NCBI GenBank assembly: GCA_009839325.1
Contig: VXPW01000059.1
Coordinates: 33,581 to 97,580 of the forward strand
DNA: 64,000 nt
Source: Rhodospirillales bacterium
Lineage (GTDB): Bacteria > Pseudomonadota > Alphaproteobacteria > TMED109
Direction of reading: 5' to 3'
This document shows, one piece after another, positions 54,178-62,997 of the stretch; within the stretch, counting starts at the first letter, position 1, and the number at the start of each line of letters is the position of its first letter. The position numbers and the translations under genes are program-made. Below the pieces are notes generated by a model. The model did no database searches and had not been told where the DNA came from. It worked only from the letters and a program-made list of their open reading frames with translations.

Positions 54178-55137
54178 ATGAGCGACATCGACACCATTGA
54201 TCCTGCTCTCGTCGCCGCCAGCCGCCGCGCTGCTGAAGACGAGCCGCCCGTGGATTTCCGGGAGCTCGTCGACGCGCCCGTTGCCGAAATTCGGGCGGCC
54301 TACGAAGCCACGTCCGCATATTGGAATGCGAAACCACCGGCGCTTGCGTCCGTCACCGACATCACGCTTGACGGCCCGCACGGCGGGCTGCTGGCGCGCG
54401 TCTATCGACCGTCCGACACCATCCTTCCCGGGCTACTCTATTTTCACGGCGGCGGCTTCATGCTCGGGAGCGTCGACTCGCACGACACCATGTGTCGCCT
54501 CTTGGCCCGCGAGGCCGGCGCTTCGGTGATTTCCGTGGATTACCGCCTGGCCCCGGAGTACCGATTTCCGGTGGCGATCGAAGAGTGCCTGTTCGCGTGC
54601 GACTGGTTGGTCGAGCATGCGGCAGAAATCGACGTCGACGCCACCCGGCTGGCGGTCGGCGGTGACAGCGCCGGGGCCAACCTTGCCCTCTCCGTTCTCA
54701 ATGAGAAACGAGAGCCCCTCAGCGCAGGTGTCCTGTTCTATGGCTGCTACGGTCATCTGCCCGAGTTTGGTTACCCGCTTGGTGCGGCGGCCGAGGCTTA
54801 CGGGGATGGGCGCTACGGTCTTGGCCTCGACATCATGCGGCGGTTCTACATCGACTACCTGAGCGATGAAGCGGACGGGCTTGATCCTCGCTTCTGTTCG
54901 CTCCGCGGTGACTATCACGGCTTGCCTCCGGTCCTGCTGACGGCGGCAGCGTTGGATCCGCTGCGTGACGACGCCGAGGCCTTCCGCTCGCACCTGGAGG
55001 CGGCGAAGGTACCGCACCGCTACATTCTTTACCCGGGCATGCCGCACGGCTTCCTCAAGTTCGCTCCCGAAGTCGACGCCGCGCAGCGGGGACTACGCGA
55101 TGCGGCAACCTTTCTTAAGGAGCACTGGCGGCACTGA
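54178..55137 (+). CDS. Alpha/beta hydrolase, HSL-type carboxylesterase
   Basis: The 319-residue protein belongs to the hormone-sensitive-lipase group of alpha/beta hydrolases. The oxyanion-hole motif 'YFHGGGFMLGS' and the nucleophile elbow 'VGGDSAGANLA' are present, with the catalytic aspartate near 'LDPLRDDAE' and the histidine in 'GMPHGFLKF'. It likely hydrolyses short-chain esters in the cytosol, as no signal peptide is seen. I start it at the ATG at 54178, preceded by AGGGGA; a TTG six codons upstream is less likely. It stands alone, about 100 bases before the yfgM-bamB-der group. Confidence 0.9.
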   Translation: MSDIDTIDPALVAASRRAAEDEPPVDFRELVDAPVAEIRAAYEATSAYWNAKPPALASVTDITLDGPHGGLLARVYRPSDTILPGLLYFHGGGFMLGSVDSHDTMCRLLAREAGASVISVDYRLAPEYRFPVAIEECLFACDWLVEHAAEIDVDATRLAVGGDSAGANLALSVLNEKREPLSAGVLFYGCYGHLPEFGYPLGAAAEAYGDGRYGLGLDIMRRFYIDYLSDEADGLDPRFCSLRGDYHGLPPVLLTAAALDPLRDDAEAFRSHLEAAKVPHRYILYPGMPHGFLKFAPEVDAAQRGLRDAATFLKEHWRH

Positions 55138-55279
55138 AGCGCCGCCTGGGGAGTAACGTCCGGGCTCCCGCCAAGGGCGCTCCGTGGTGGTAATGTGAGG
55201 CCTCCGCGCCCGATCAGGCAGATCCCGCCGCGGGAGGATGCCCGCCAGTGCGTCTGCCGACCCGACCAAGGAGAAATCG

Positions 55280-55936
55280 TTGAGCGATCTGCTACGCGAA
55301 ATCGATGAGGATATTCGCATCGAACGGCTGCGCCGCCTGGGACGGCGCTATGGCCCGGCCGCGGCAGGCGTTGCGGCGCTGCTCGCTCTCGCGATCGGCG
55401 GTTGGTACCTGTGGCAGAACCATCTCGAGGAACGGCGGGCAGAGGACGCGGACCGCTACGCCGCAGCCATGGCCGCCCTCGAGAGCGGCAACACCGGTCT
55501 CGGCATTTCCGATCTGGCGGACCTGACGCGTGAGGCCGAATCCGGATACGCTCTCCTCGCCAAGCTCTCGGAAGCCGCAGCCCTGACCGCCTCCGGCGAC
55601 CCGGCGGCAGCCATCACCCTTTACGACGCAATCGCCGACGACGACGCCGTGCCGCCGCACTTTCGGGCGGTAGCCGATCTTCACGCGTCGTACCTTCTGC
55701 TTGATCAGGGCGCGGCCGCCGTCATTCGCGACCGTACGGCCTGGCTCCTCGAGGACCCCAGCGGCGCGTGGTACGCGCTCGCCCGCGAACTCAACGCGCA
55801 CCTGGCCTACCGGGAGGCGGACACGGAAACGGCAAAATCCGAATTTCGCGCGCTGGCCGACGACGCCAGCGTCCCGCGGGGGGTACGAACACGGGCCCAC
55901 CGCATGCTGCTGCTGTGGCCGAACCCGGAGGACTAG
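55280..55936 (+). CDS. YfgM-like tetratricopeptide membrane protein
   Basis: The roughly 218-residue product has a short cytosolic N terminus ('SDLLREIDEDIRIERLRRLG'), one membrane helix ('AAGVAALLALAIGGWYLW') and a periplasmic domain of TPR-like helices rich in alanine. This matches the YfgM/ancillary SecYEG-associated family that lies upstream of bamB and der in many proteobacteria. I prefer the TTG at 55280, because AAGGAG ends 6 bases before it and the family begins at this point; an ATG at 55238 would add 14 residues but has a poorly spaced ribosome binding site. The stop abuts the bamB ATG. Confidence 0.82.
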   Translation: MSDLLREIDEDIRIERLRRLGRRYGPAAAGVAALLALAIGGWYLWQNHLEERRAEDADRYAAAMAALESGNTGLGISDLADLTREAESGYALLAKLSEAAALTASGDPAAAITLYDAIADDDAVPPHFRAVADLHASYLLLDQGAAAVIRDRTAWLLEDPSGAWYALARELNAHLAYREADTETAKSEFRALADDASVPRGVRTRAHRMLLLWPNPED

Positions 55937-57241
55937 ATGAACATCGTCGCCCTCTCGATCGTCGCGTTCGTCCTCGCGGGATGTACATCCTGGTTCGGTG
56001 TCGACGACGAGGTGCCGCTGCCGGGCGAACGGGTGTCGATCCTTACCCTCGAAGAGCGTCTCGCGCCAACTGACGACACGAGCGACCCCGTCGTTCTGTC
56101 GGAACCGGTGACGGCCACCTGGTTTCAGCAAGACGCAAACGCCGACAACCGACCGCTCCATGGGGCCTATTCCGGCGGGTTCACCCTCGCCTGGAGCCTG
56201 GACGTCGGGAGCGCTGAAACTCGAACCTCACGCATCCTGGGCCAGCCGGTGGTCGGAGAGGGACATCTCTATTTCCTGGATCCCGATGGCCGCGTGATCG
56301 CGTTGTCGCTGGAGGACCGGCGATCAGCCTGGACCCGGTCCGTTCGCCCGGACGGAGAGGACGGGGGCCGTGGTGTCGGAGGCGGGGTCGCTCTGGATGG
56401 CGGTACCCTGTTCGTGAGCACCGGGTACGGCGAAGTACTGGCGCTCAACGCCCAGAACGGGGACGTGCAGTGGCGTCGTCGGTACGGGATTCCGTTCCGC
56501 GCGGCGCCAACCGTGCACGGCGCCCGCGTGTACGCCGGGCTGATGACCGACCAGACCGTCGCGCTGCAGCGTAGCGACGGCAGCGAGATCTGGTTGCATG
56601 AAGGCGCACTAAAGCAAGGGCCATCGATGCTGAATGCCTTGCCCGCTGCTGCCAACGACGACGTCGTGATCGCACCGTACTCCACCGGTGAAATTGTCGC
56701 CGTGCGGGCCGATAACGGACGAGAGGCCTGGCGAGTTCCGCTCACGGAGGCCCTTCAGGGGGCGATCCAGATCGAAATCGAGGACGTCGCCGGCGGCCCC
56801 GTCATCGACGCCGACTCTGTCATCGCCGGCGGCGCCACCGGGCAGCTCGCCAGCTTTGACCTCCAGACCGGAGCACTGCAGTGGCGGGTCCCACTGACCA
56901 TCGCGCACACGCCGCGCGTGACCGGGGAGTGGATGTACGCCTTGACCACCGAGGGGGAAATCGTGTGCCTCCGGCGGGGCACGGGCAACCTGCGCTGGCG
57001 AACCAATCTGGCGGATGCTCTTGGCATCGACGACGACGAGGACCTGTCCTGGGCCGGGCTGATCATCGCTGGCGGGAAGGTGCTGGTAGCGGGATCCCGA
57101 CGAATGGTCAGCCTCGACCCCTCCGACGGCTCGGTGCTGAACTCCGCCGCCATCCAGGGGGACCCGGCAAGCGCACCGATCCTGGCCGACGGCACCCTGT
57201 ACGTGCTGACACGCGAGGGCGCGGTCGTTGCGCTGAACTGA
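55937..57241 (+). CDS. bamB: Outer-membrane assembly lipoprotein BamB
   Basis: BamB is the beta-propeller lipoprotein of the BAM complex. The 434-residue product has a lipoprotein signal ending in 'VLAGCTSWFG' and an eight-bladed propeller built of PQQ-like repeats ('VIALSLEDRRSAWTRS', 'VLALNAQNGDVQWRRRYG', 'IVCLRRGTGNLRWRTNL', 'YVLTREGAVVALN'). It starts directly after the yfgM-like stop codon and is followed by der after 11 bases, the conserved yfgM-bamB-der order. Confidence 0.93.
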   Translation: MNIVALSIVAFVLAGCTSWFGVDDEVPLPGERVSILTLEERLAPTDDTSDPVVLSEPVTATWFQQDANADNRPLHGAYSGGFTLAWSLDVGSAETRTSRILGQPVVGEGHLYFLDPDGRVIALSLEDRRSAWTRSVRPDGEDGGRGVGGGVALDGGTLFVSTGYGEVLALNAQNGDVQWRRRYGIPFRAAPTVHGARVYAGLMTDQTVALQRSDGSEIWLHEGALKQGPSMLNALPAAANDDVVIAPYSTGEIVAVRADNGREAWRVPLTEALQGAIQIEIEDVAGGPVIDADSVIAGGATGQLASFDLQTGALQWRVPLTIAHTPRVTGEWMYALTTEGEIVCLRRGTGNLRWRTNLADALGIDDDEDLSWAGLIIAGGKVLVAGSRRMVSLDPSDGSVLNSAAIQGDPASAPILADGTLYVLTREGAVVALN

Positions 57242-57252
57242 GGGCGGAGTTC

Positions 57253-58602
57253 GTGCAGTTGCGGGTGGCAATTGTCGGCCGCCCCAACGTCGGCAAATCC
57301 ACGCTGTTCAACCGATTGGCCGGCCGACGGGCGGCGCTCGTCGACCCGAATCCCGGCATGACCCGGGATCTGAACGTCTCTTCCGGACAAATCGGGGCTG
57401 AGGATTTCCAGATCGTCGATACGCCCGGACTTGAGGAGGCTGACGCCGGCACGCTGGCTGCCCGAATGAGCGAAGCAAGTGAGCGGGCTCTCGCCGAAGC
57501 GGATCTGGTGCTGTTCGTGATCGACGGCCGGCAGGGCGTGACCCCGGTCGATCGCGAGTACGCACGTCTGGCGCGGACGCACGCCCGCGAAGTCATCCTT
57601 CTGGTCAACAAGTGCGACAGCCCCGCCTTGGCGGCGCAGGCGGTCGAAGGGTTCGAACTCGGGCTCGGCGAACCGATCCCGATCTCCGCCGAACATGGCC
57701 TCGGGATCGGCGATGTCGAGGCAGTGATCGCTGCCCGGAACGCCCCCGCGGCGCCAGCGGATGTGGACGCCCCGGACCAAGCGCGGCCCATCCCCATCGC
57801 GATCATCGGCCGCCCCAACAGCGGCAAGTCCACGCTCACCAATCGTCTGCTCGGCGAAGACCGGATGCTGACCGGGCCGGAACCCGGGATTACACGCGAT
57901 TCGGTCGGCCACGCCTGGACCTGGCGTGGTCGCCGGATCGAACTCGTCGACACCGCCGGACTGAGACGGACCAGCCGGGTTGATTCACGTCCGGAAGCGG
58001 TTTCCGCAGAGTCCACGAGACGGGCACTTCGCTTCGCGGAAGCGGCCGTGCTCATGCTCGACTGCAGCGAGGCCTTGGTGGATCAGGACCTCGCCATCGC
58101 GGCAGAAGTGGTGCAGGAAGGCCGCGCGCTGGTGGTTGCGGCCAATAAATGGGATCTGGTCCGGCAGCCTGCCGCCATGCGGCGGGCCCTGGCCGAGCGG
58201 CTCGACGAGACGTTGCCGCAGGCGCGCGGCGTCCCCTGTGTTGCGCTCTCCGCCTTGACCGGCCACGGGACCAGTCGTCTCATGCAGGCGGTCTTCACCG
58301 TCCATCAGCGATGGAACCGGCGCGTGCCGACACCGGCGCTCAACCGTTGGCTACGCGCCCAGACGGATGCGCACCAGCCACCCCGGGCCGGCGGGCGGGC
58401 CCAGCGCCTGCGTTTCATGACGCAGGTAAACGTGCGCCCTCCGACGTTCGCCCTGTTCGCCAACCACCCGGGGGGGCTTCCACGGAGCTATGTCCGCTAC
58501 TTGGCCAACGGCCTGCGCAAGACCTTCGATCTTGACGGCGTGCCCCTCAGGATCATGGTCCGCAAAGGTGACAACCCCTACGCGGACAAGGCCGGCAACT
58601 GA
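57253..58602 (+). CDS. der: Ribosome-associated GTPase Der (EngA)
   Basis: Der has two consecutive GTPase domains and matures the 50S ribosomal subunit. The first P-loop is 'GRPNVGKSTLFNRL' near residue 10 with 'DTPGLEE' and 'NKCD'; the second is 'GRPNSGKSTLTNRL' near residue 185 with 'DTAGLRR' and 'NKWD'. The C-terminal KH-like domain ('YVRYLANGLRKTFDLDGVPL') is intact. The 449-residue length is normal. I start it at the GTG at 57253, because the upstream frame to 56881 overlaps bamB. Confidence 0.95.
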   Translation: MQLRVAIVGRPNVGKSTLFNRLAGRRAALVDPNPGMTRDLNVSSGQIGAEDFQIVDTPGLEEADAGTLAARMSEASERALAEADLVLFVIDGRQGVTPVDREYARLARTHAREVILLVNKCDSPALAAQAVEGFELGLGEPIPISAEHGLGIGDVEAVIAARNAPAAPADVDAPDQARPIPIAIIGRPNSGKSTLTNRLLGEDRMLTGPEPGITRDSVGHAWTWRGRRIELVDTAGLRRTSRVDSRPEAVSAESTRRALRFAEAAVLMLDCSEALVDQDLAIAAEVVQEGRALVVAANKWDLVRQPAAMRRALAERLDETLPQARGVPCVALSALTGHGTSRLMQAVFTVHQRWNRRVPTPALNRWLRAQTDAHQPPRAGGRAQRLRFMTQVNVRPPTFALFANHPGGLPRSYVRYLANGLRKTFDLDGVPLRIMVRKGDNPYADKAGN

Positions 58603-58740
58603 TCCACGCGAAGATGCCTCTTTAGGCGGCCAGACGCCTGGGCCAGCGCGTCCGAACCGAGATGCCCGCGCGGTTCCAGCGACCGCGGCGGCGTCCCCGG
58701 CTGGTCTGTTTGGCACCATTACGGGGCGCCCGGGGGCGTT

Positions 58741-58756
58741 CGTCCGACATCGGACG
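58741..58756. terminator. Small hairpin between convergent der and aldolase genes
   Basis: CGTCCGA-CA-TCGGACG is a perfect 7-bp inverted repeat in the 188-base space between the convergent ends of der and the aldolase gene. It has no T tract. A role as bidirectional end signal is only suggested by position. Confidence 0.3.
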
Positions 58757-58790
58757 GGCCTCTTGCGAGCTGCAGCGACGTGCTGGCCTC

Positions 58791-59666
58791 TCAGCTCGCG
58801 GTCGCCGCCTTGCGCCGGCTGTGCTGGCGACCCGTCTCGGCGACCTCACGGGTGGTGGCTCCGATTTTCACGCCGGCATCGATGAGCGCGACCACGTTGT
58901 CGCGCTGCATGATGTCGAGAAAAGCGATTCCCGCCTGGTCGCAGGCCGTCTTGACCCGTTCCCTCGCCGCCAGCATGTCGGGCGGATAGGGTGGATCGTG
59001 CGCCTCCCGGTACCCGTAGGACATGCCCATGTCACCGGGTCCCCATTCAGCGAAGGCGATGCCGGGCACGGCGACGCTGGCCTCCGCCTGGACGAGTGCG
59101 CGCCGATTTTCGATTTTCAGGCCCAGCATCAGCTCACCGCTTGGGTTGAGAGGCCAGACGTCGGCACACTCCAGATAGTCCACCACCACCAGACCCCAGA
59201 TTTCAGCGGCAGTCTGCTGGCCACCCGATCCACGGCGGCCGGCTTCCAGGTGGCTGCCGACACCAAGATCCTGAAAGGAATACCTCGCTCCCTCGACGAA
59301 TGCCTTTACGGCCGCAGGGGCTTCTGCGTGACACAGGATCAGACCATGTACCCCCGTGGCCAGGGCTTGCTGGATCATCCAGCGATTGGTGCGCACGGTT
59401 CGGGCGTCACTGCCATCGGTCGGCAGTGTGACGATCACGGCCGGGGTACGGTGACCGGTGTCGGTAGGGCCGCCGGCGACCAACCCTTGCATGAAGTGGC
59501 CCAGTAGCGTCATGTCGAAGGGTTGGTGCTCAAGATCCACGATCAGGCAGTCGGCCCAGGTGCGGGCCTGCCTGACACCGTTCCCGTAGGTCAGATCGGC
59601 GACGGTATCGCTGTATACGGGCTGACCCGCCGCCAGCAGTTCAATCGCGCGGTTGATTCTGGGCAC
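58791..59666 (-). CDS. HpcH/HpaI aldolase family protein
   Basis: The 291-residue protein belongs to the class II pyruvate aldolases (HpcH/HpaI, citrate lyase beta-like) that cleave 2-oxo-4-hydroxy acids with a divalent metal. Recognisable parts are 'ADCLIVDLEHQPFD' near residue 38, the metal-binding acidic residue in 'MLGLKIENRRAL' and 'GIAFAEWGPGDMGMSYGY' near residue 205. An otherwise conserved R/E pair is less obvious, so activity and substrate are open. It is about 170 bases downstream of the aminotransferase gene on the same strand and could share its transcript. Confidence 0.8.
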   Translation of the reverse strand: MPRINRAIELLAAGQPVYSDTVADLTYGNGVRQARTWADCLIVDLEHQPFDMTLLGHFMQGLVAGGPTDTGHRTPAVIVTLPTDGSDARTVRTNRWMIQQALATGVHGLILCHAEAPAAVKAFVEGARYSFQDLGVGSHLEAGRRGSGGQQTAAEIWGLVVVDYLECADVWPLNPSGELMLGLKIENRRALVQAEASVAVPGIAFAEWGPGDMGMSYGYREAHDPPYPPDMLAARERVKTACDQAGIAFLDIMQRDNVVALIDAGVKIGATTREVAETGRQHSRRKAATAS

Positions 59667-59838
59667 TGGCGTATCCTACTGAACGGATGGACATCTCCAC
59701 GGTATCTGGTCCTGCAGGAACGAGCCCGGCCCACAGCGCAGACATCAGGCTAACCGTCTCCGGAGGGATCCCCGCGGCCGATCACACCTCCCGTGGACAG
59801 GGACGGCGGACGGGCGGGTGCCCGTTCCGCCCGTCCGA

Positions 59839-61245
59839 CTAAGGGTTCCAGGTTCCCGCCCTGACCAATTCGTCGGCGACGCGGTTCAGTGCACGCTCGA
59901 ACAGTTCGAGCGCCTCGTCCACCTCGGCCCGGGTGATGACCAGCGGCGGCGAAAACGACACCGCATCGCAGAGAGGCAGCGAGCGGGTGATGAGCCCCTC
60001 CTCCATCGAGTACTTGCTGAGCATGGGCCCGACGAGCAGGTCGGGGTCGAACGCCTCCTTGGTCTCCCTGTCCTTCACCAGTTCGACGGCCCCCAGCAAG
60101 GCATCGCCACGCACCTCGCCGACGAGCGGATGGTCGGCGGCGACCTCACGCAGCCGCCGCTGGAAATAGGCGCCAACCTCGGCGCATTTCCGCGGCAGGT
60201 CCAGCCGCTCCATGATGTCGAGATTCGCCATGGCCGCTGCGGCCGCGACGGGATGCGCGCTGTACGTATAGCCATGAGCGAAGGCGCCAACGCCAGGGGG
60301 GCCTTCCTTGATGACCTCCCAGATCTCCTCGGAAATGATGCTGCCCGACATCGGCACGTAACCGCTCGTGAGCCCCTTGGCGATTGTCATCATGTCGGGC
60401 TCGATGGCGTAGGTCTCGGACCCGAACCAGTTGCCGGTCCTGCCGAATCCCGTGATCACTTCGTCAGCGATCATCAGCACGTCGTACTCGCGCAGGACGC
60501 GCTGAATCTCCGGAAAGTAGCCCTCAGGCGGGATGATCACGCCACCGGCGCCCATTACCGGTTCCGCAATGAACGCCGCCACCGTCTCGGGTCCCTCTGC
60601 GAGAATCATCGCCTCGAGCTTCTGTGCGCACGCGCGCGAAAAGTCGCGCTCGCTCATTCCCGGCTCCGCGTGGCGCCAGTAGTGCGGGGTCTCGGTATGG
60701 AGGACCATCGGCAACGGCAGGTTGAACGCCGTGTGCACGGTCGAAAGCCCGGTCAGGCTCGCCGTCGCAACGGTGACGCCGTGATAGGCACGCTTGCGGG
60801 AAATGATCTTCCGCTTCTCCGGCTTGCCGCGCAGATTGTTGTAGTACCAGACCAGCTTGACGTTGGTGTCATTGGCATCCGAGCCCGAATTGCCGAAGCT
60901 CACCTTACTCATGTTGTCAGGCACGAGGCGCAGGATCCGGTCCGCGAGCCGGATGGGTGCCTCCGTCCCCATCGAGAAGAAGCTGTGGTAGTAGGCCAGC
61001 TCGTCCGCCTGCGCCGCGATGGCGTCGACCACCTCCTTGTGTCCCCAGCCGATGTTGACGCACCAAAGGCCGGCTACGGCATCGATGTATTCCTTGCCGG
61101 CCGAATTGGTGAGCCGCACGCCGTTTCCCGACACGATGATCTCGGGACCGGTCTCAAGATGCGATTTGAGCGCTGTGTAGCCGTGCAGAAAGCTCTGCTT
61201 GTCCATTTCCTCGAGAGAGAGATTGTGGTCCTGCCTGATTTCCAT
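59839..61245 (-). CDS. Class III aminotransferase (omega-amino acid:pyruvate type)
   Basis: The 468-residue PLP enzyme has the class III layout: 'DAVAGLWCVNIGWGHKEVVD', 'SFGNSGSDANDTNVKLVWYY', the PLP-stacking motif 'LMIADEVITGFGRTG' and the Schiff-base lysine in 'MMTIAKGLTSGYVPMSGSII'. The wording is closest to omega-amino-acid or putrescine/taurine:pyruvate transaminases, but the amino donor cannot be fixed by eye. A start at 61245 is plausible. It is divergent from the Old Yellow Enzyme gene, sharing about 220 bases of upstream DNA. Confidence 0.9.
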   Translation of the reverse strand: MEIRQDHNLSLEEMDKQSFLHGYTALKSHLETGPEIIVSGNGVRLTNSAGKEYIDAVAGLWCVNIGWGHKEVVDAIAAQADELAYYHSFFSMGTEAPIRLADRILRLVPDNMSKVSFGNSGSDANDTNVKLVWYYNNLRGKPEKRKIISRKRAYHGVTVATASLTGLSTVHTAFNLPLPMVLHTETPHYWRHAEPGMSERDFSRACAQKLEAMILAEGPETVAAFIAEPVMGAGGVIIPPEGYFPEIQRVLREYDVLMIADEVITGFGRTGNWFGSETYAIEPDMMTIAKGLTSGYVPMSGSIISEEIWEVIKEGPPGVGAFAHGYTYSAHPVAAAAAMANLDIMERLDLPRKCAEVGAYFQRRLREVAADHPLVGEVRGDALLGAVELVKDRETKEAFDPDLLVGPMLSKYSMEEGLITRSLPLCDAVSFSPPLVITRAEVDEALELFERALNRVADELVRAGTWNP

Positions 61246-61465
61246 CTCTGGTCCCCCGTCGCCGTCGCCGGTCGATTGGCCGCCGCCTGACCCCTGTTTC
61301 CGCCTGCCTTGACCGGCAGTGGCCCGGCGCGAAGTCCGATCATAGACACCGGACCCGCGCTGCAGGTCAGCGCCCGCAGGACGATCCTCGCGCTGCCGCT
61401 TGCGTCAAGCGACCAAATTCGCGAGAACCATCCGTTTCGCAGGAACGCACGGACCGCAGGGACAC

Positions 61466-62578
61466 ATGACAAGCCGCCTCTTCACCCCCATCACGCTCCG
61501 CGAACTGGAGCTCGCGAACCGGATCGTGGTCTCGCCCATGTGCCAGTACCAGGCCGTGAACGGAGCGGCCCAGGACTGGCACCTGATGAATCTGGGCCAG
61601 TACGCCATGGGTGCCGCTGGACTGGTGTTCGCCGAAGCCACCCACGTCGCACCGGAGGCGCGGATAACCCATCGCTGCCTCGGTCTCTGGTCGGACGAAA
61701 CTGAAGCGGCGCTCGCCCGGGTCGTCAACTTCTGCCGCGAGCACGGGGTCACCGCGCTTGCCGTCCAGCTGGCCCATGCCGGGCGCAAGGCGTCCTGTGA
61801 TCCACCCCTGTCCGGCGGAAGGCCATTGGGGCAGGAGCAGGGAGCCTGGACCACGTTGGCGCCCTCACCGATTCCCTACGACGAGGGTTGGCACGTGCCG
61901 ACGGCTCTGGATCTCTCAGGGATGGCTCGGGTCAAGCAGCAGTTCGTCCAGGCAGCGAAACGGGCGGCCCGTCTTGGCTTCGATGTGGCCGAAGTGCACG
62001 CCGCCCATGGGTACCTGCTCTCAGAATTCCTTTCGCCGATGTCCAATCAGCGCAAGGACGCCTACGGCGGCAACCGGGAGAACCGGATGCGCCTGCTGCT
62101 GGAGATCTTCGAAGCCGTCCGCGCTGTCTGGCCCAAGGCCCGCCCCCTCGGGGTCAGGATCTCCGCCAGCGAGTGGGTGGAAGGCGGTTGGAACATCGCG
62201 GACAGCGTCGCGCTCGCCCACGAATTGAAGGCCGCGGGCTGCGACTTTCTGGATGTCTCCTCGGGCGGGAACCACCCGAAACAGGCAATACCGCTGGGCC
62301 CCGGGTATCAGGTTCCGTTCGCGGAACGCATCAAGACGGACACCGGTATCACCACCATGGCCGTCGGCATGATCACCGAGCCACGGCAGGCCGAGGACAT
62401 CATCGCCTCGGGCAAGGCGGACATGGTGGCATTGGCCCGGGGGATGATGTTCGACCCCCGCTGGGCTTGGCACGCCGCGGAGGAGCTGGGCGCCGACACG
62501 GCGTACGCCCGGCAGTACGCGCGCTGCCATCCCTCCGGCCGCCCCCAGGTGTTTCCGATCCGGCAGGTTGCCAGCTAG
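61466..62578 (+). CDS. NADH:flavin oxidoreductase, Old Yellow Enzyme family (YqjM-like)
   Basis: The 370-residue FMN protein is of the YqjM branch of Old Yellow Enzymes, which reduce activated C=C bonds. It shows 'LANRIVVSPMCQYQAVNGAA' with the FMN-tuning cysteine (near residue 26), the substrate-binding 'VQLAHAGRKAS', 'EVHAAHGYLLSEFLSPMSNQ' and the C-terminal 'GKADMVALARGMMFDPRW'. I start it at the ATG at 61466 that gives the normal beginning; the open frame extends 22 codons upstream. The physiological substrate is unknown. Confidence 0.92.
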   Translation: MTSRLFTPITLRELELANRIVVSPMCQYQAVNGAAQDWHLMNLGQYAMGAAGLVFAEATHVAPEARITHRCLGLWSDETEAALARVVNFCREHGVTALAVQLAHAGRKASCDPPLSGGRPLGQEQGAWTTLAPSPIPYDEGWHVPTALDLSGMARVKQQFVQAAKRAARLGFDVAEVHAAHGYLLSEFLSPMSNQRKDAYGGNRENRMRLLLEIFEAVRAVWPKARPLGVRISASEWVEGGWNIADSVALAHELKAAGCDFLDVSSGGNHPKQAIPLGPGYQVPFAERIKTDTGITTMAVGMITEPRQAEDIIASGKADMVALARGMMFDPRWAWHAAEELGADTAYARQYARCHPSGRPQVFPIRQVAS

Positions 62579-62997
62579 CAGTCTCGCATCATGGGAAACA
62601 CGTGCGTCTGGCGATGGCCCTCCGGCGCCTGAGGGCCCGTCGGTAATAGTCAGGTCTTCCCCGTCGCCGCCTCGCCCGAGGACCGCAACCGCGAATCGGA
62701 AGGCGCGTCCCTACGGTCGTACGCATGCCCAGCCCGCGTTGGCAAGCCGATCGGCCATGACCTGTGGACGGGCCCCGCTGTGGAGGTAAGTGACGGAATC
62801 GCTCCGCTCCCGGAACCTTGTGGGGGCGCTAGTGGACCCGTCACATCCCCGCGACCCCCGATCCGGTGCTGGCGACCGGGTACTGACCGATGTAGCTGCC
62901 GAACCGTCCGAAAAGGTATTTTCGATGGGTCGACCATGGGCCTAGCTGATATGATTCAGCCGGGTAACGGAAAGGCCACCGCCGAAAAGAGGAAGTG
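62579..62997. other. Intergenic region upstream of dxs
   Basis: About 420 bases between the OYE gene and dxs. No gene or known structured RNA was recognised. A TATGAT at 62950 could be a -10 element but has no good -35 partner. AGAGGAAG just before the dxs ATG is its ribosome binding site. Confidence 0.4.

Noticed and set aside
62940-62997. A sigma-70 promoter for dxs using TATGAT at 62950
   Set aside because: No -35 element occurs at an acceptable distance, so the -10 match alone is not enough.
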